From contig JAUJYN010000022.1 of assembly GCA_030737835.1 (NCBI GenBank), forward strand, positions 836,712 through 900,711: 64,000 bases of DNA. The letters are read 5' to 3'. Position numbers and translations under genes: made by a program. The notes under the pieces are model-generated. The model worked only from the letters and a program-made list of their open reading frames with translations, did not search any database and was not told the origin of the DNA. The DNA is from Acorus gramineus. Taxonomy: Eukaryota; Streptophyta; Magnoliopsida; Acorales; Acoraceae. Position 1 is the first letter of the stretch; each line of letters starts with the position of its first letter. This document shows, one piece after another, positions 18,609 through 30,923 of this stretch.

Positions 18609-21376
18609 TGTAATAGCCCGGATCCTCTTATGCCGAATTATGCTAATATTTACGTGTTTGGATTGCAAAATAGGATAAGTTTATGTTATTAAGCTGTTGG
18701 TCCTTATTATTCTTGAAGCCTTGCATTTGGTTACATTTTCAGAAAGCACCTTCGAGGCATAATTGGATTTTGCGCTAAACATATGAAGTCTTCATTTTTG
18801 AGTTATCTCTCATATAAAATTGGTTTGGTGTCATTTGGAGCTGTATTAGAAAAGTTATGGCTGTTTTACCATTTCTGCCCGTAGAAGAAGAAATCGCGAG
18901 GTCTTCTGTTCGTCGTTATTTTTAATATAGTTGGAGGCTTCTTTTGATCTTGGCCTAGACATGGAAGTTGTAGATATTTTCGTTACCTTTCCAACAGAAG
19001 TTGAATCATTTGAAGTGGACTCTCCTACAACAAGATATAGCGGTTTGAGTCGAGGCTGCGCAGGTTATTAAGGAAGGGTACTTTGGTAATTTTAGCGGAT
19101 TTATAAATTTCATTTAATTAGGTGAGTCGGTGGTGGTGGTGGTTATATATGTGAGAGAGGGAGAGTCGTCCGAGACTCATCTGAGAGGGAAAATAAAAGG
19201 GGAAAAATTAGGAAAAATTAGGAAAAGCTTCGTGAAATATTTTTCGTGCCATACTGGGTAAGGATTCTTGCTCCTTTCATCGTTATTCTTCGTTTAGGGT
19301 TGTTCTATTTTAGTTCTAAATTAAAAATTGTGATTTGGGACTGAAATATGAATTTGTTTTTGGGGCTGGGTAAATAAGAATTGGAGAGTTATTTTGATTG
19401 CGTTAACTTAGGGTTTGTATTTAGGACATCGGATTTGATTTGGGGGAAACTGAGAATTTCTTGATTATTAGAATTATATGTTAGTATCTGATTGAGATTA
19501 TATTTTTATCAGTGGACTTCCTCTCTGGTTGTTTTAAGAGTTGGAATAGGGTGAGTCCAGTTGAGGTGGTGAATTGCGAGGTAAGTAACCCGATCGATAT
19601 TTGTTTGTCCTACATTCCATTCCACGTGGTATTGTTATAAGTGACCCAATATTTGTGTTTGTTATTTCCAATTCCGTGCTTCATTGTTGTTTCTTATCAT
19701 CTCTGATATTGTTTGATATTCAAAACTGTTTTGATCCCTATTTATTCGTGAAACTAACTATTATCGGCTACTATACTATATTGTTGAGACCCAGAATTAT
19801 TCATGTCACCTTTATTAATTAGAATTGTTTCTCATTGAGGCTTGCTTCATATTTATCCACTATAATTCAGTTATCATTTGAGAGTGTGATTTATATTATC
19901 CCAGTTCAGATTAGTCCTTGAAGTGTCATTATTGAGGTTCGCTTCGTGATTCATCATCATTATCTAATCGTTGTCATTTATCATTGTTCTAGACAGTTTT
20001 CGAGAGTTCTAAATCTATAGTTGATTTGTGAGCCTTCCTTTGATCATGATGTATCCATCCCAGTGTCTTGCCATTGATCTATGATCTGCATGGTCGTGCT
20101 GTCCGACCATGAAGCCTTGTACTGTGTGTGTTTCATTGCTTGTATATTACCTCTTGAATTTGTATTCTTGGAGTTGGATGACCATAGACCTTACAGTGAG
20201 GGTTGAGGATTACCTCCCCAGCGCGCATGAGTATGTACGGTCCAGCGAGGGGGACTTGAGAATACCCTGCCGTGCCTGGACGTTCCGAGGGCCAGGTAGC
20301 GATTCCGCGGTGGACGTTCCGAGGGCCACACGCGAGAGGTATAGATGTGGACATCCCGGACATAGGGGCCGAGATGGGGTCGTGTAGATGGTCTATCGGG
20401 TGCTTCGGTCATTCAGGAGCCAGAGTTGTGATTCTCTTATCATTCTTGTAGAATTGTGACATCTCGAGTGCCATCAAGGAGTTAATTGACCTTCTTTGCT
20501 TGATGGGTGATTTCAGAGTATGTGCCTTCAGTCCAGTGGTGTTGCTTCTTGATGATATCTATTGGTCCTATCACTTGTGATGTGTTCGTTTGAGCTATTC
20601 ATTCCTATTTTTATATATCAGCGATGTTATTGTTCTCCACTGATGATCATAGAGTGCTTTCATGTGTTATTATGCTTTGACCTGATGTTGACGAAGCTTG
20701 ACTTTGATGTCATCCTTGTTTTCCTTATGCGTGGAATGTCTGGGTTGCTTACTGTGTTCGTTTGAGCTATTCATTCCTATTTTTATATATCAGCGATGTT
20801 ATTGTTCTCCACTGATGATCATAGAGTGCTTTCATGTGTTATTATGCTTTGACCTGATGTTGACGAAGCTTGACTTTGATGTCATCCTTGTTTTCCTTAT
20901 GCGTGGAATGTCTGGGTTGCTTACTGAGCATCTTTCGCTCATTCTATTCTATTTTCCTATTTTTTTGCAGAGTAGAGGCGGGGGTTCCTGGGCGTTGACT
21001 TTGTCTTCTTTTGGGGGTCACGTCCAGTTGGTGATAGGTATATATATATAGATATGGATATTGTTGATGTTTTGGATCTGTATATGATTATTTTTGGTAG
21101 AGGCTGGTCTAGTGAACCATGCCTATGTTAAAATGCTCTATATATATGGATGACTGTATATGAGGTGTGTTAGATGCTCTGTTGACTGCTTAAACTTTCC
21201 TGGGTGAGTTTATATAGGTGATTATATATTTCTTGATGATTATATGTTATCCCAGGGTTGTTACCATATGAGTTTATATAGGGTGGTTATTTCGATATTT
21301 TTTTTATATAAAAGAATGGTGAGTTTTGAGGCACGTGGCGTGCTCGTGCGGGGGTTTTTGGGCACGGGCCATCACA
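18609..21376 (+). mobile_element. Solo LTR, family C (TSD TTTAC)
   Basis: It starts TGTAATAGCCCGG and ends GGGCCATCACA. TTTAC flanks both sides (18604-18608 and 21377-21381). It is 2768 bp and has no internal region. In plus orientation it has a TATATAT box (about 19144-19150), donor-like GGGTAAGG near 19257 and AGGTAAGT near 19579, and a strong acceptor-like TTTTTTTGCAG near 20970. Family A has a similar arrangement. It contains a perfect 172-bp tandem duplication. The insertion split the Tat pol gene. Confidence 0.9.
20581..20926 (+). repeat. 172-bp tandem duplication in LTR C
   Basis: 20581-20752 is repeated at 20753-20924 without visible differences, and the first bases of a third unit (TG) follow. 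A perfect copy indicates a recent local duplication or a collapsed or expanded assembly. Confidence 0.9.
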
Positions 21377-21381
21377 TTTAC

Positions 21382-21960
21382 TCTCTGGCAAGAATCCTTC
21401 CAAGAGGTGCCGTTTGATGTCTATCGTCCAGTTGGGTGAGTCCTCCGCGCAGGCAACCATCAAGATCTGATCAGCCTTTCAAGGCTCGGGATCTTCAAAT
21501 AGTCGATTTGGATACTTCTGGTCGGCTTTCCGCTGATGGCTGATGCTAAATTAGCTAAAGCATCCGCTTGAACGTTGAGCTCTCTCTCTATTTGATGGAT
21601 ATTGGCCAATCTGAACCGGGAGAGCAACAATTGCACCTTTTCTTGATATGCCATCATTCACTCGTCCCTTGTTTCATATTCTCCAGTGCTCTGAAACACT
21701 ACCAGCTGTGAGTCGCTGTAGATGTCAATGATCTGAGCACCGAGGTGAATTGCAAGCTCCAACCTTGCAACAAGGGCTTCGTACTCATCTTCATTGTTAG
21801 ATGCCCGGAAACCTAATTTCAGGGTATGTTCAAACAGAAGCCCGTCACTGTTCCTCAAAACTAGTCCTGCTCCCGCGCCTTTCCGGTTAGATGCTCCATC
21901 GAAATTTAGAGTCCACGTGGGCCCAGTCACTACCTCCTGGTTGTCGATCATAAGCACTTC
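21382..21960 (-). pseudogene. Tat second (archaeal-type) RNase H
   Basis: Read leftwards: TLNFDGASNRKGAGAG (first Asp), NNEDEYEAL (Glu), DSQLVV (second Asp), then the NVQADALANLA motif containing the last catalytic Asp. This second RNase H downstream of the RT-linked one is a hallmark of Tat-lineage elements. The end reads into LMVACAEDSPNWT, the linker to integrase. A stop splits the domain at about 21659. Confidence 0.8.
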
Positions 21961-23190
21961 CTCGTGCGGTGGGGTAAGTCGGCTAAAACGTTAGCGATTA
22001 CTTTTCTTTTTATCGCACTCCTCGGAATGTATTGGAGATCAAAAGGAGACAGCTCGATCGCCCATTTCAACATTCGCCCGGTGATGTTGGCTTTCTTAAG
22101 AATAAGCTTGAGCGGGTAATCGGTCACCACGTTAACCTAGTGAGCGAGGAAGTAATGCTTGAGTTTTCGGGATGATATGAGAAGGGCATAGACGACCTTT
22201 TCGAGGTACAGGTATCTGGACTCCGGTCTGCATAAGGATTTGCTGACATAATTGACTGGCCACTGCACTCCTACATGCTCTTTTATGGCAGCCAAGCTGA
22301 TGTGTGGTCAGAGGCCGCCATGTAAAGGTACAGTGGCTCACCGGGGTTTGGCTTCATCAACAATGGAGGTGATGCGAGATATCCCTTGAGTTCTTCAAAA
22401 TCCAGCTGGCACTCGAGTCCAATCGAACTTCTCGGCTTTCCTAAGCAATTTGAAGAAAGGGAGATTTCTCTTCGTTGCCTTAGAGATAAACCGATTCAAG
22501 GCTGCCAATCTCCCGGTCAGCCTCTGAACTTCCTTTCTATTCCTTGGTGGGTTCATTTCGATCACAGCTTTGATCTGATCGGAGTTAGCTTCTATACCCC
22601 GATGTGTGGTCAAAAACCCAAGGAACTTCTCAGATTCTACCTCGAAGGAGCACTTAGCCGCGTTAAGTTTCATGCGGTAGTTCCGGAGCACTTCAAAAGA
22701 TGCCCTGAGATGCTTGAGATGGTCGTCCTGCTTGTTGCTTCTTACCAACATGTCATCTATATAAACTTCTACAGTCTTGCCAATCTGTCATTCAAACATC
22801 TTGGTGATGAGCCTTTGGTATGTTGCCCACACATTTTTTAGCCCAAAGGGCATGACCTTGTAACAGTAGGCGCCCATCGGGGTGATGAATGCCGTCTTTT
22901 CCACGTCATGTTCATACATCAGAATTTGATGATATCCCGAATACACGTCCATGAAGCTGATCAACTCATTCCCCAAGGAGGCATCTACTAATTGGTCTAT
23001 TTTTGGAAGTGGGAAGCTATCCTTCGGACAAGCGCTGCTCAGATTGGTGAAGTCAACACATACTCGCCACTTGTCGTTCTTCTGGGGTACTACCATTGTG
23101 TTGGCTAGCCAATTGGGGTACTGGACTTCCCGAATGAACCTAGCAGCAAGGAGCTTCTCTACCTCTTCTTTGATATCTTCGGCGTGAACT
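21961..23190 (-). pseudogene. Tat reverse transcriptase and first RNase H
   Basis: RT motifs in order: VCVDFTNLSSACPKD, FPLPKIDQLVD, SFMDVYSGYHQI (catalytic Asp), YCYKVMPFGLKN, then YIDDMLV across the frame break near 22760 (the two catalytic Asp residues are still encoded). Next come the thumb (NAAKCSFEV, FLGFLTTHRGIEA) and a decayed RNase H1 region (about 22340-21960). Stops and frame changes near 22790, 22395 and 22130 make it inactive. Confidence 0.85.
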
Positions 23191-23592
23191 GGTGCTACTC
23201 GCCTCTACCGTTGCTTGACGGGGCGTATTGCAGGGAGATGCACAGTCGGTGACAAATTACACTTGGATCGATGTCGGGCATTTTTGATGGCTTCAATGCA
23301 AACACGTCCACGTGTTCATGGAGTAACTTTATCAAATTTGCCCTTTCACTTTGGCCCAACGCGGTACTGACGAGGAAATACTATTCTGGTTTGGGCAGGT
23401 CGATGAAGATCTTCTCCAGATCTTCAACTACCCGCTGAGCTGGATCAGGTCGGGCCTCATCAACCTTCACCCGATCCTTCAGTAATTGCTATCTTTTGGG
23501 ATGTATGTCATCCTCCCCTCGGGTTGCTCTTTGGCCTTAGCCTTGCTAGAGGTAACGATGGCTTAACATCTCCTCGCGATGGACTGATCGCC

Positions 23593-24372
23593 TCATATCT
23601 CCATGATCCCACGTGAGGCTGTGAAGCGCAACTTCTGATGGTATGTTGATGGTATGGCCTTCATTGCCCCCAGCCAGGTGCGTCCCATAATGGCATTGTA
23701 GGGGGAAAAGAGGTCCATGACAATGAACGCGGTCAGAATGGTCTCTTCACCTGCCCGCACAGGTAAGGTTATCCGTCTAACCGGAACTGTCTGGCTTCCA
23801 TTGAACGCGATCAGCGGGTCCTGCATTGGTTCAAGGCTAGAGGGTTTTAGGCCCATCTTGAGATAAGGCTGCATGAATAGGATGTCAGCCGAACTCCCCG
23901 TGTCGACCAGTATCCATTTGACGTCGTAGTTCGCAATTCGCAAGGTGATGACCAGAGCGTCACTGTGTGGTATGGATACATCGGACAAATCATCGTCAGA
24001 GAAGGATATGAGCCTGGGGTCTTCCACCTTCGGTCTTTTGGGGATGAGTCGGGCTTCCTGGTTGATCTGCAAGACCTCCATATGGCCCGCACTCCTTTTC
24101 TTAGCCCGATGGACCGACTTCGGGTCTTTCAAGCCTGGCAGTCCTCCATAGATCATGTCTATAACCCCAGCTGCGTGTGAAGGGGCAATGGCGACCACGT
24201 GCTTTTCGGGCTTCTTTTCCTCCTCAATGTCTATAAATTCCCTGAGCTTCCCTTTGCAGACCAATGTTTCCAGGAATCCTTTCAGTGTCCAACAGCTTTC
24301 TTTTTGGTGCCCATAGTCTCTGTGATAGTCACACTTGAGACCCTTATCCCGAGTGGTAGGATCGCTCTTCAT
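23593..24372 (-). pseudogene. Tat gag zinc knuckle and aspartic protease
   Basis: A 259-residue open segment starts near a CDYHRDYGHQKESC knuckle (CX2HX4HX4C, as in Tat elements). It continues to the protease motif ILVDTGSSADILF and ends after the AIMGRTWL region typical of retropepsin C-termini. Between 23190 and 23592 lies the decayed linker to RT, with no open frame. The segment is uninterrupted, but the gene around it is broken. Confidence 0.8.
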
Positions 24373-24708
24373 CGGGGGTGCCCATTGGAAGAACGGGTCA
24401 TTTTTTTATCCTTTCTAGGATCTGAACGAGAGGCAGGGTGAACTTGGTGTACGGGTGCTCCCTGACTTCGTTGGTCGCTGGGTTACCCTTAGTGTCAGTT
24501 CACGGTCTTCGTCCCTTGTCTTCCTTGTCGGGGGGTTCTTGGAGACCGTGGCAACGACCTGCGGTCGGGAAGAAACAACCTCTTCAACCTTAGTGTATTT
24601 CTCTGTGCGGCACATAAACTTGCTCAACGATTCTGGGACCTTCTTTACCAGAGAGTTCCACAGTTCGTGCTTTGGGGGTAACTCATTTCTAAATGCCATA
24701 ATGGCCAC
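24373..24708 (-). pseudogene. Tat gag, middle part
   Basis: This is the gag segment on the near side of the inserted solo LTR. It contains MAIMAFRNELPP and a KFMCRTEKYTKVEE stretch typical of Tat gag. It continues 27429-28481 on the far side of the insertion. Confidence 0.7.
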
Positions 24709-24713
24709 GTTCG

Positions 24714-27423
24714 GGTCACGCCCCAGGGCGGCCGTCCCCGGGACGCGGCAAGTGTATATATGATATCAACAGTCTATACAGGAGGTCAATAACATACTCT
24801 AAACAACAGCTAAAATGACAACACAGAAAAAAAAAGCAAGGCTGACATGATATATACACAAATAGCGGAAGCTAAAAGACTGAGTCTGTAATTCAAAAAC
24901 ATATTACAGACTCGATACATAATCAACTGTTCTGTGAGAGCCAATATACACAAATACATCCAATATAATACAAACAGGTGCCTAAGCACGGAAATATAAT
25001 ACATACAATCAAAAAGGGATGCTGATGGCCTCTAACACTCGCGGGACGTGGCGCTGCTCCACTACTGATGAAGTCCCACGGGGAGCTCCTCCTTCAGGTC
25101 CGACTCAGTGATAACTGGAGAAAAATTATGCGAGGGGTGAGCCACACGCTCAGTGAATAGCACAACCCATGCATCACAATTCATATTAACCACAAATGAT
25201 TCAAAGCCTCTAAGTGGCAGGAAAATACACAATCCAGTGGGTCGCAACATCGCCGACCCACCACACCCTCACCCTCACCCTCTAAATAGGTGACACGGCT
25301 ATTGGGACTGACTAGGCTGTTAATCACCCTTGGTCCACCGATAGTCTCTCCTCCACTCCGTAGGTCGCCTGGTCCACTCCCACAATTCAGCACAGTCCGA
25401 ACCCAAATTAGGAGGTGCCTACTGATGGGAGCCCTCTGTCAGGAAGGCCTGTCTAACGCTGGGGCAGTCTCTATACGGATCCAACGAAGGGAACAGAAAC
25501 AGCCTACCCACACGTATACGATCCACTCGGATCCGTCGGCAACACATCTCAACAACTCTAATGTCATGAATTCTTCAGAATTCCTCCAGGGCGCATAACC
25601 AAGATGCGGGGAACATATATAATAACCACCAGGTTATAATACTTACTAAGGCATGCAAAAATACCATAAGTTCGCATTTAATTTAATAAATTAAACTAAT
25701 AGGACACATGCATAGGTCGAGGCTTTCCTAGCATGAAACATGGTGTCAGGATGCATGGCTCTTACACATATCCTAAGGGTGCAAGTCCTTAACATACAAG
25801 GTCTAGGGTGGCATGCATACTACATACTAATCATGCTTGCATAGATTACATATTATACAAGTTAATATTAAACTATGGTGCCCCAGGGGAGGACGGTATA
25901 TGCCCAAGTGCATATAGCGCCTCCCTACTGGGTTGGATTGTCCCACTCACCAATACCCGGGTCGTCGCGTGACCGTCTGTCAAGATCTGCAAGACAGGGT
26001 AATCAACTCGGTGAGTAAAATACACAATACATACAAAAATACGCTAAAAATACCCAACACTCGGACAAACGTACATACGGCCCATACGCACGCGAGTCCG
26101 AGCACCCCGACTCACCCAAACCCCCGGGCAGCCGTACGCACGGCCACCCGCCCCGGGCGTACAGCCGCGCCCCAGCCCACGCGCCCAGACGCACCGCACG
26201 CTCGGGCGCACGCACGCGCGCGCCCATGCACACCCCGCGTCTAGCCCCGGATGCACCCGCTCGCACTGCGCCCCAGCGCAGTGCCCGCACGCACTCCCCG
26301 CTCGCCCTGCGCTCACTGCGCCCCTTGCGCAGCAACCGCACATCGCCCGCTCGCCCCGCGTACTGCGCCCCCTGCGCAGCACCCGCGCACACGCGCGCGT
26401 GTCTTGCCAGCTCGCCCGACAGCTCGCCTGCCCTGCCTGCCTGCTTGCGCTGCCTGCCTGGGCCGCCTGCCTGCGCGCACGCGCCAGTGAGTCCGCACTG
26501 CCCGAGCCGAACTCAACCACCTCCATCAGCCACCAACAGCCCCCCAACCAACCCCAAACCACCAAGCTCCCCAAGCACACCCATAAACACCTCCTATACA
26601 TGCATCTAAGCAAGAAAGGAAAGAAAGAAAACTCACCCAAGGAGAGGAAAGGAAGGGAGGGAATTTCGGGTGCTCTTCGCGCACCGAAACACCACCTCCA
26701 AGGCCACCACCACCAAGCCCTCCTTCAGCCCTAAAAATGGCTGAAATCTGAGGAGAAAAGGGGCCATGAGAGGGGGTCACACAAGAGGGAACTCGAAAAC
26801 GAAACCACCGGAAGATAGATCGGGACAATACCTATCTTTTCTCTTCCAATGACTTCTTCTTTTGAACTCTTTAACTAGGTCCAAAGGGGGAATTAAAGAG
26901 AGGGAGGTGAGAGCTTGAAAGGTTGAAGAAGATGAATAGGAGGGGCACTTAGTGTAGTCGTGGACTTTAAGTCCCCACTTAAAGCTCACACACACACACC
27001 ACTTACTCACACACTCACCACACACTTAACACTAATTAGGTTTAGCTAAGTTTAGGTGCACTTAGGTGAGATTTGACCCTAGTCAACCCAACCACACTAA
27101 AATCCAAAATCAATTGACCAAGTCATGGGCCCACATTGACCAAGTCAAGTCTCCCAAAGACTTTTCGCTCGGTCAAAACCCGGATACGCTTCGGAACTGT
27201 GAAATTTTGAAACGTTACCGGAATTCAATAAAATTTTCGTGAGTGGCTTGGAATGGCACCAGGACACATAATATGCAGTTGGATTTTCAATCAGAGTCCT
27301 CAAACTTAGGGTGATAGCTAAAAGTCCAAAATTTTAGCGGTTCCGATCGAAAAACGAAAAGTTGAAAAACTGCGAGAATGCTCCAATGGTTACCAGAAGG
27401 CTAAAAGTGACACATATATAACA
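24714..27423 (-). mobile_element. Solo LTR (sister of family A; TSD GTTCG)
   Basis: GTTCG occurs at 24709-24713 and 27424-27428. The first dinucleotide is GG instead of TG, a point change at the terminus; the other end is intact ATATAACA. The LTR has the 36-nt unit (25951-25986), the acidic frame (25062-25114), GGGTGA repeats (about 25262-25290) and a GC-rich tract (about 26100-26480). It has no 120-bp module: the LTR continues directly through TTATAATACTTACTAAGG, the likely empty site. An ATG frame with a Val-rich stretch starts at 26767 and reaches a donor-like GGTGAGT near 26636. Confidence 0.9.
25951..25986 (-). other. Putative 36-nt LTR microexon
   Basis: It has CTTGCAG and GTGAGT borders and is exactly 36 nt. 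It reads LDRRSRDDPG in the conserved frame. The matching terminal frame is 25062-25114 (53 nt). Confidence 0.5.
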
Positions 27424-27428
27424 GTTCG

Positions 27429-28481
27429 GGTCACATCTGTCGACCTCAGACATGAGGAGACGGAAGCGGTCCACATAACACCGAATTGATTCTCGGGTTG
27501 CATGTTCACCTTCATGAGGTCTCCGAGATCCTTCCTCAGTTTTCTGCTGCATATGAAGTGCACGGCGAACAGAGTGTCGAGTTCTTCAAAACATTGGATT
27601 GATCCTCCGGGAAGCTGATGGAACTAGCTGAGTGCTGCTCCTTCTAGACTTGAAGGGAACATCCTGCACATGAGCTCGTCGTACTGCTCGTACAAGGCCA
27701 TCGCGTGCCGGAAACCCAGCACATGATCGAATGGATCAGTGGTTCCATTATACAATCGAAACTTGGGTTGGACAAACTTCTTAGGTGGGGTGCTGTGCAA
27801 GATATGCTGCACAAAAGGGGACTCGAATCCCTTCATCGCTCTCGAGACAAAATCACGATCGAGGGTGTTTGTCATTTCACTTCTATATGTTCGCTTTTTC
27901 TGTTCAGGACAGTCTTCCTTGTAATCATCGTCCGATGCCGAGTATCGACTAGGACTTCAGAACTGCCCTCGTCTTGCCTGATGATGAGAGGTGGCGTGCT
28001 TGCCCCGCTGTTCCCGATGCGGGGAGTAGTCATGGTGCTCCCTTTTGTCGTGCTTGGCCCGGTTCTCCATGGTAGGAAAGGCTGGGGGATAAGGTTCATC
28101 ATCTTGTTGCTTGTGCCCTCCGCCAGAGGAGTATACCGATTCGTCGCTCCTCACATTTGCTCGCCGGCTTTGGCAATCATGATCTCATGGTTTAGCTCCC
28201 GTCCTCATCGGGTCTTGCTGGTTTCGCGCTTCAGGAGGAGGTGGTGGTGGCGTGACCTCCTTCCGCTTTAGAAATTCCTCCATCAAGCTCTCCAGGTGGT
28301 GATACCGTTGGTTCATCACTTCGAGCTCCTTAACGAAGTCGCGGCCTGCTTCCGGGGTCGGGTTTTGTGAAGTGGATCTGTCGATTGTCTTGCCCTTCGG
28401 TAGGGGTGGGTCTTTGGGCATCACGCATTCTTCTTCTCCACCTTGCTCATGAACCGTTGATTGAATCCTCGTCAACACCAT
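27429..28481 (-). pseudogene. Tat gag, N-terminal part
   Basis: The ATG at 28481 (MVLTRIQS) lies about 40 bp from the primer site. Frameshifted pieces follow: a Pro-rich and acidic region, then the conserved gag core (PFVQHILHSTPPKKF, NGTTDPFDHV, about 27820-27720), then a segment ending YVDRFRLLMSEV at the solo LTR insertion. At least three frame changes are visible. Confidence 0.75.
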
Positions 28482-28518
28482 CTTCTCAGGTCAAAGTTTG
28501 GGACGTCTTCTTGCTCGA

Positions 28519-28535
28519 GTCCCACAGACGGCACC
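28519..28535 (-). promoter_or_regulatory. Primer binding site of the Tat element
   Basis: The minus strand reads TGGTGCCGTCTGTGGGA a few bases inside the 5' LTR boundary, as in other Tat-lineage elements. I do not assign the tRNA with certainty. Confidence 0.6.
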
Positions 28536-28541
28536 AATTTA

Positions 28542-29340
28542 TGGGGGATGAAATCTGGCTTTCCCCTCTTGGGCCGGATCTGCACTGATCCGGGCTTTGA
28601 GTGTAGACCTGAGATGGTGTGAGATAGTCCTCCTCCTCGCGTTGGTCCACCACGAGCCTTTGATCTCTGTTGTCGCCTGCCCCTTCCTCCTTCTCCTTCC
28701 ACCTTCGAGTACTTGAAACTCACACCAGTGTGGTGCCAGCTAACTCCCCTCCGACGCTCAAGTCAGTAACCTCTTCGTCTCTAGAAGAAGAACTTAGAAT
28801 TCTTGAGTTTTAGCAGGAGTGAGAGTGAGTGTTCGCATACCTTGAGAGGGAGGTGAAGTCCCCCTTTTATACAAAGCCGGGGTGTGCCGAACTTGGCCTT
28901 GCTGGGTGATCATATCCACGTGGCCTATAACTATTTTTTCTGACATTCTGTCATTTTCTATTGTCAGGGAATATTCCCTTCGCTAACTGTCTCCTTGCAG
29001 GGGAGGATCTTATGGCCGACCTGCTTTTTAATTCGGGCATTACCCATTGGACAGCCTAACCTTAAGGTCGGGCAATGTTTGGTGCTTGTGCTTAGACCGA
29101 CAGTGTATGATCGTCTTATCCCGGTCGGGCATAATTTTTGTCCAACTTGGCCAGGTCGGGCATAATTGTTTGCCCGTCCTTCGAGGAAGGCGGGCTTATT
29201 TAAGCCATAATAGAAATTTTGGGCCCATGGGCTTTCCTTTCTCTGGCCTATATTTTTATCAACAGGAGCTAATCCTTGTTCAATCCTTGCGCTTATACAG
29301 TCTTATCTTTATTCGACTTTGATTAATTTGGTCTTCCACA
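28542..29340 (-). repeat. 5' LTR of the Tat element
   Basis: On the minus strand it starts TGTGGAAGACC and ends CATCCCCCA just before the primer site. A TATA-like TTTGTATAAAAGGGGG lies near 28865-28880, followed by a short leader. It is about 799 bp. The right flank GTTAG cannot be paired because the other end of the element is lost. Confidence 0.6.
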
Positions 29341-30887
29341 GTTAGAAAAATCAACGGAAAGAGCATCTCCAACTCAACCCCCTCTTATTATGTAGGCCAA
29401 ATTTGAATGTTGCACTCCAACCATTCCTTTCATTTTTTTTATCATTAATATTATTTTTAATATTATATAAAAACTCATTAATAAATAGCAATAATATAAT
29501 TCATTTTTATAAAAAAATTATACTATTGAAAATATCATGTTGAGACCTTTAAAATGAGTCTAATATTAAATGGTTATGAGTTAATTTTAAATTAGTAATT
29601 TTTTAGTTAAATAAAATAACATCAATTGTTTATTTCAAGCTCGATGTATTTCAGTATTTTATGTACTGCAAGTGCGATGTGTCACGCCCTAGGGTGGCCG
29701 TCCCCGAGACGTGACAAGTATATATAATATCAGCAGTCTATACAGGAGATCAATAACATACTCTAAACAACATCGAAAATGACAACACAGACAATAAGGT
29801 GGCTAACATAATATATACAAATAGCGGAAGCTTAAACGACTGAGTCTGTAATTCAAAGACATATTACAGACCCGAATACATAATCAACTGTCCTGTGAAA
29901 GCCAATATACACAATGACATCCAAATACAAGTATGTGCCCAAGCACGGAATACAATACATACAATCAAGAAGGGGATGCTGATGGCCTCTCACTCGCAGA
30001 ACGTGACGCTGCTCCGCTACTGCTGATGTGCCTCGGGGAGCTCCTCCTTCAGATCCGACTCAGATATAACTGGAGAAAAATATATGCGAGGGGTGAGCCA
30101 CACGCTCAGTGAATAGCACAACCCATGCATCACAATTCATATTATCCACATAATTTATAGCCCCTAACACGGGAGCAACTACACATTCTAGTGGGTCGTT
30201 TCATCGCCAACCCACCTCCCCCCTCACCCTCACCCTTTCCGGGGGGTGACATGGGCCTCTTGGGGCATACTAGACCGCTCTCCACCCCTGGTCCACCCGG
30301 TAGCCTCTCCCACCCTCGTAGCCTCCACCTAGTATACTCCCACTATCAGTACTGTCCGACGCATCGGAGGTACCTACGGACGGGAGCCCTCTGTCAGGTC
30401 AGCCAACGCCGGGGAGTCCCTACATCGAATCCAACCAAAAGGAGAAGACAGCCTACTCATACGGATACGATCCTCTTGGATCCGTCGACACCGATTTGTA
30501 TCTCTAATAATGTCTTGCATTCTCAAGAATTCCTCTAGGGCGCATAACTCAGATGCGGGGAGATATATATTATAACCACGAGGTTATAATATTCTCTAAG
30601 GTATGCTTATAACCATATGCTCTCATTTTAATTAATTAGATTAAACTAGATGGGAACATGCATAGTTCGAGGCATGGTTTCTAGGCATGCATAGGCCTCT
30701 ATACATGATATAAGGGTGCATATCCCTAGCATACAAAGTCTAAGGTGGCATGGATATATCATAATAATCATGCATGCATAGGTTTTAAATTATTACAAGA
30801 TAATACACAATTATGGTGCCCCAGGGGAGGGCAATGCACGCCTACGTGCATCGAACACCTCCCTACTGGTTGGATTGTCCCACCCAC

Positions 30888-30923
30888 CGAAGCCCGAGTC
30901 GTTGCGTGACTGTCTGTCAAGAT
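30888..30923 (-). other. Putative 36-nt LTR microexon
   Basis: It has a CTTGCAG acceptor and a GTGGGT donor (one change from GTGAGT) and is exactly 36 nt. It reads LDRQSRNDSG in the conserved frame. Confidence 0.45.

Larger units (their letters stand above)
17352..29340 (-). mobile_element. Decayed Tat/Retand-type Ty3/gypsy element
   Basis: Read right to left it has: 5' LTR (28542-29340), primer site, gag, protease, RT, RNase H, a second RNase H and integrase. This is the order known for Tat-lineage elements such as Retand/RIRE2. It is split by solo LTRs at 18609-21376 and 24714-27423 and has many frameshifts. Its left end lies against LTR D and no 3' LTR is visible, so it is truncated or its 3' LTR was displaced. 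As host of two other insertions and of D, it is among the oldest elements here. Confidence 0.85.
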
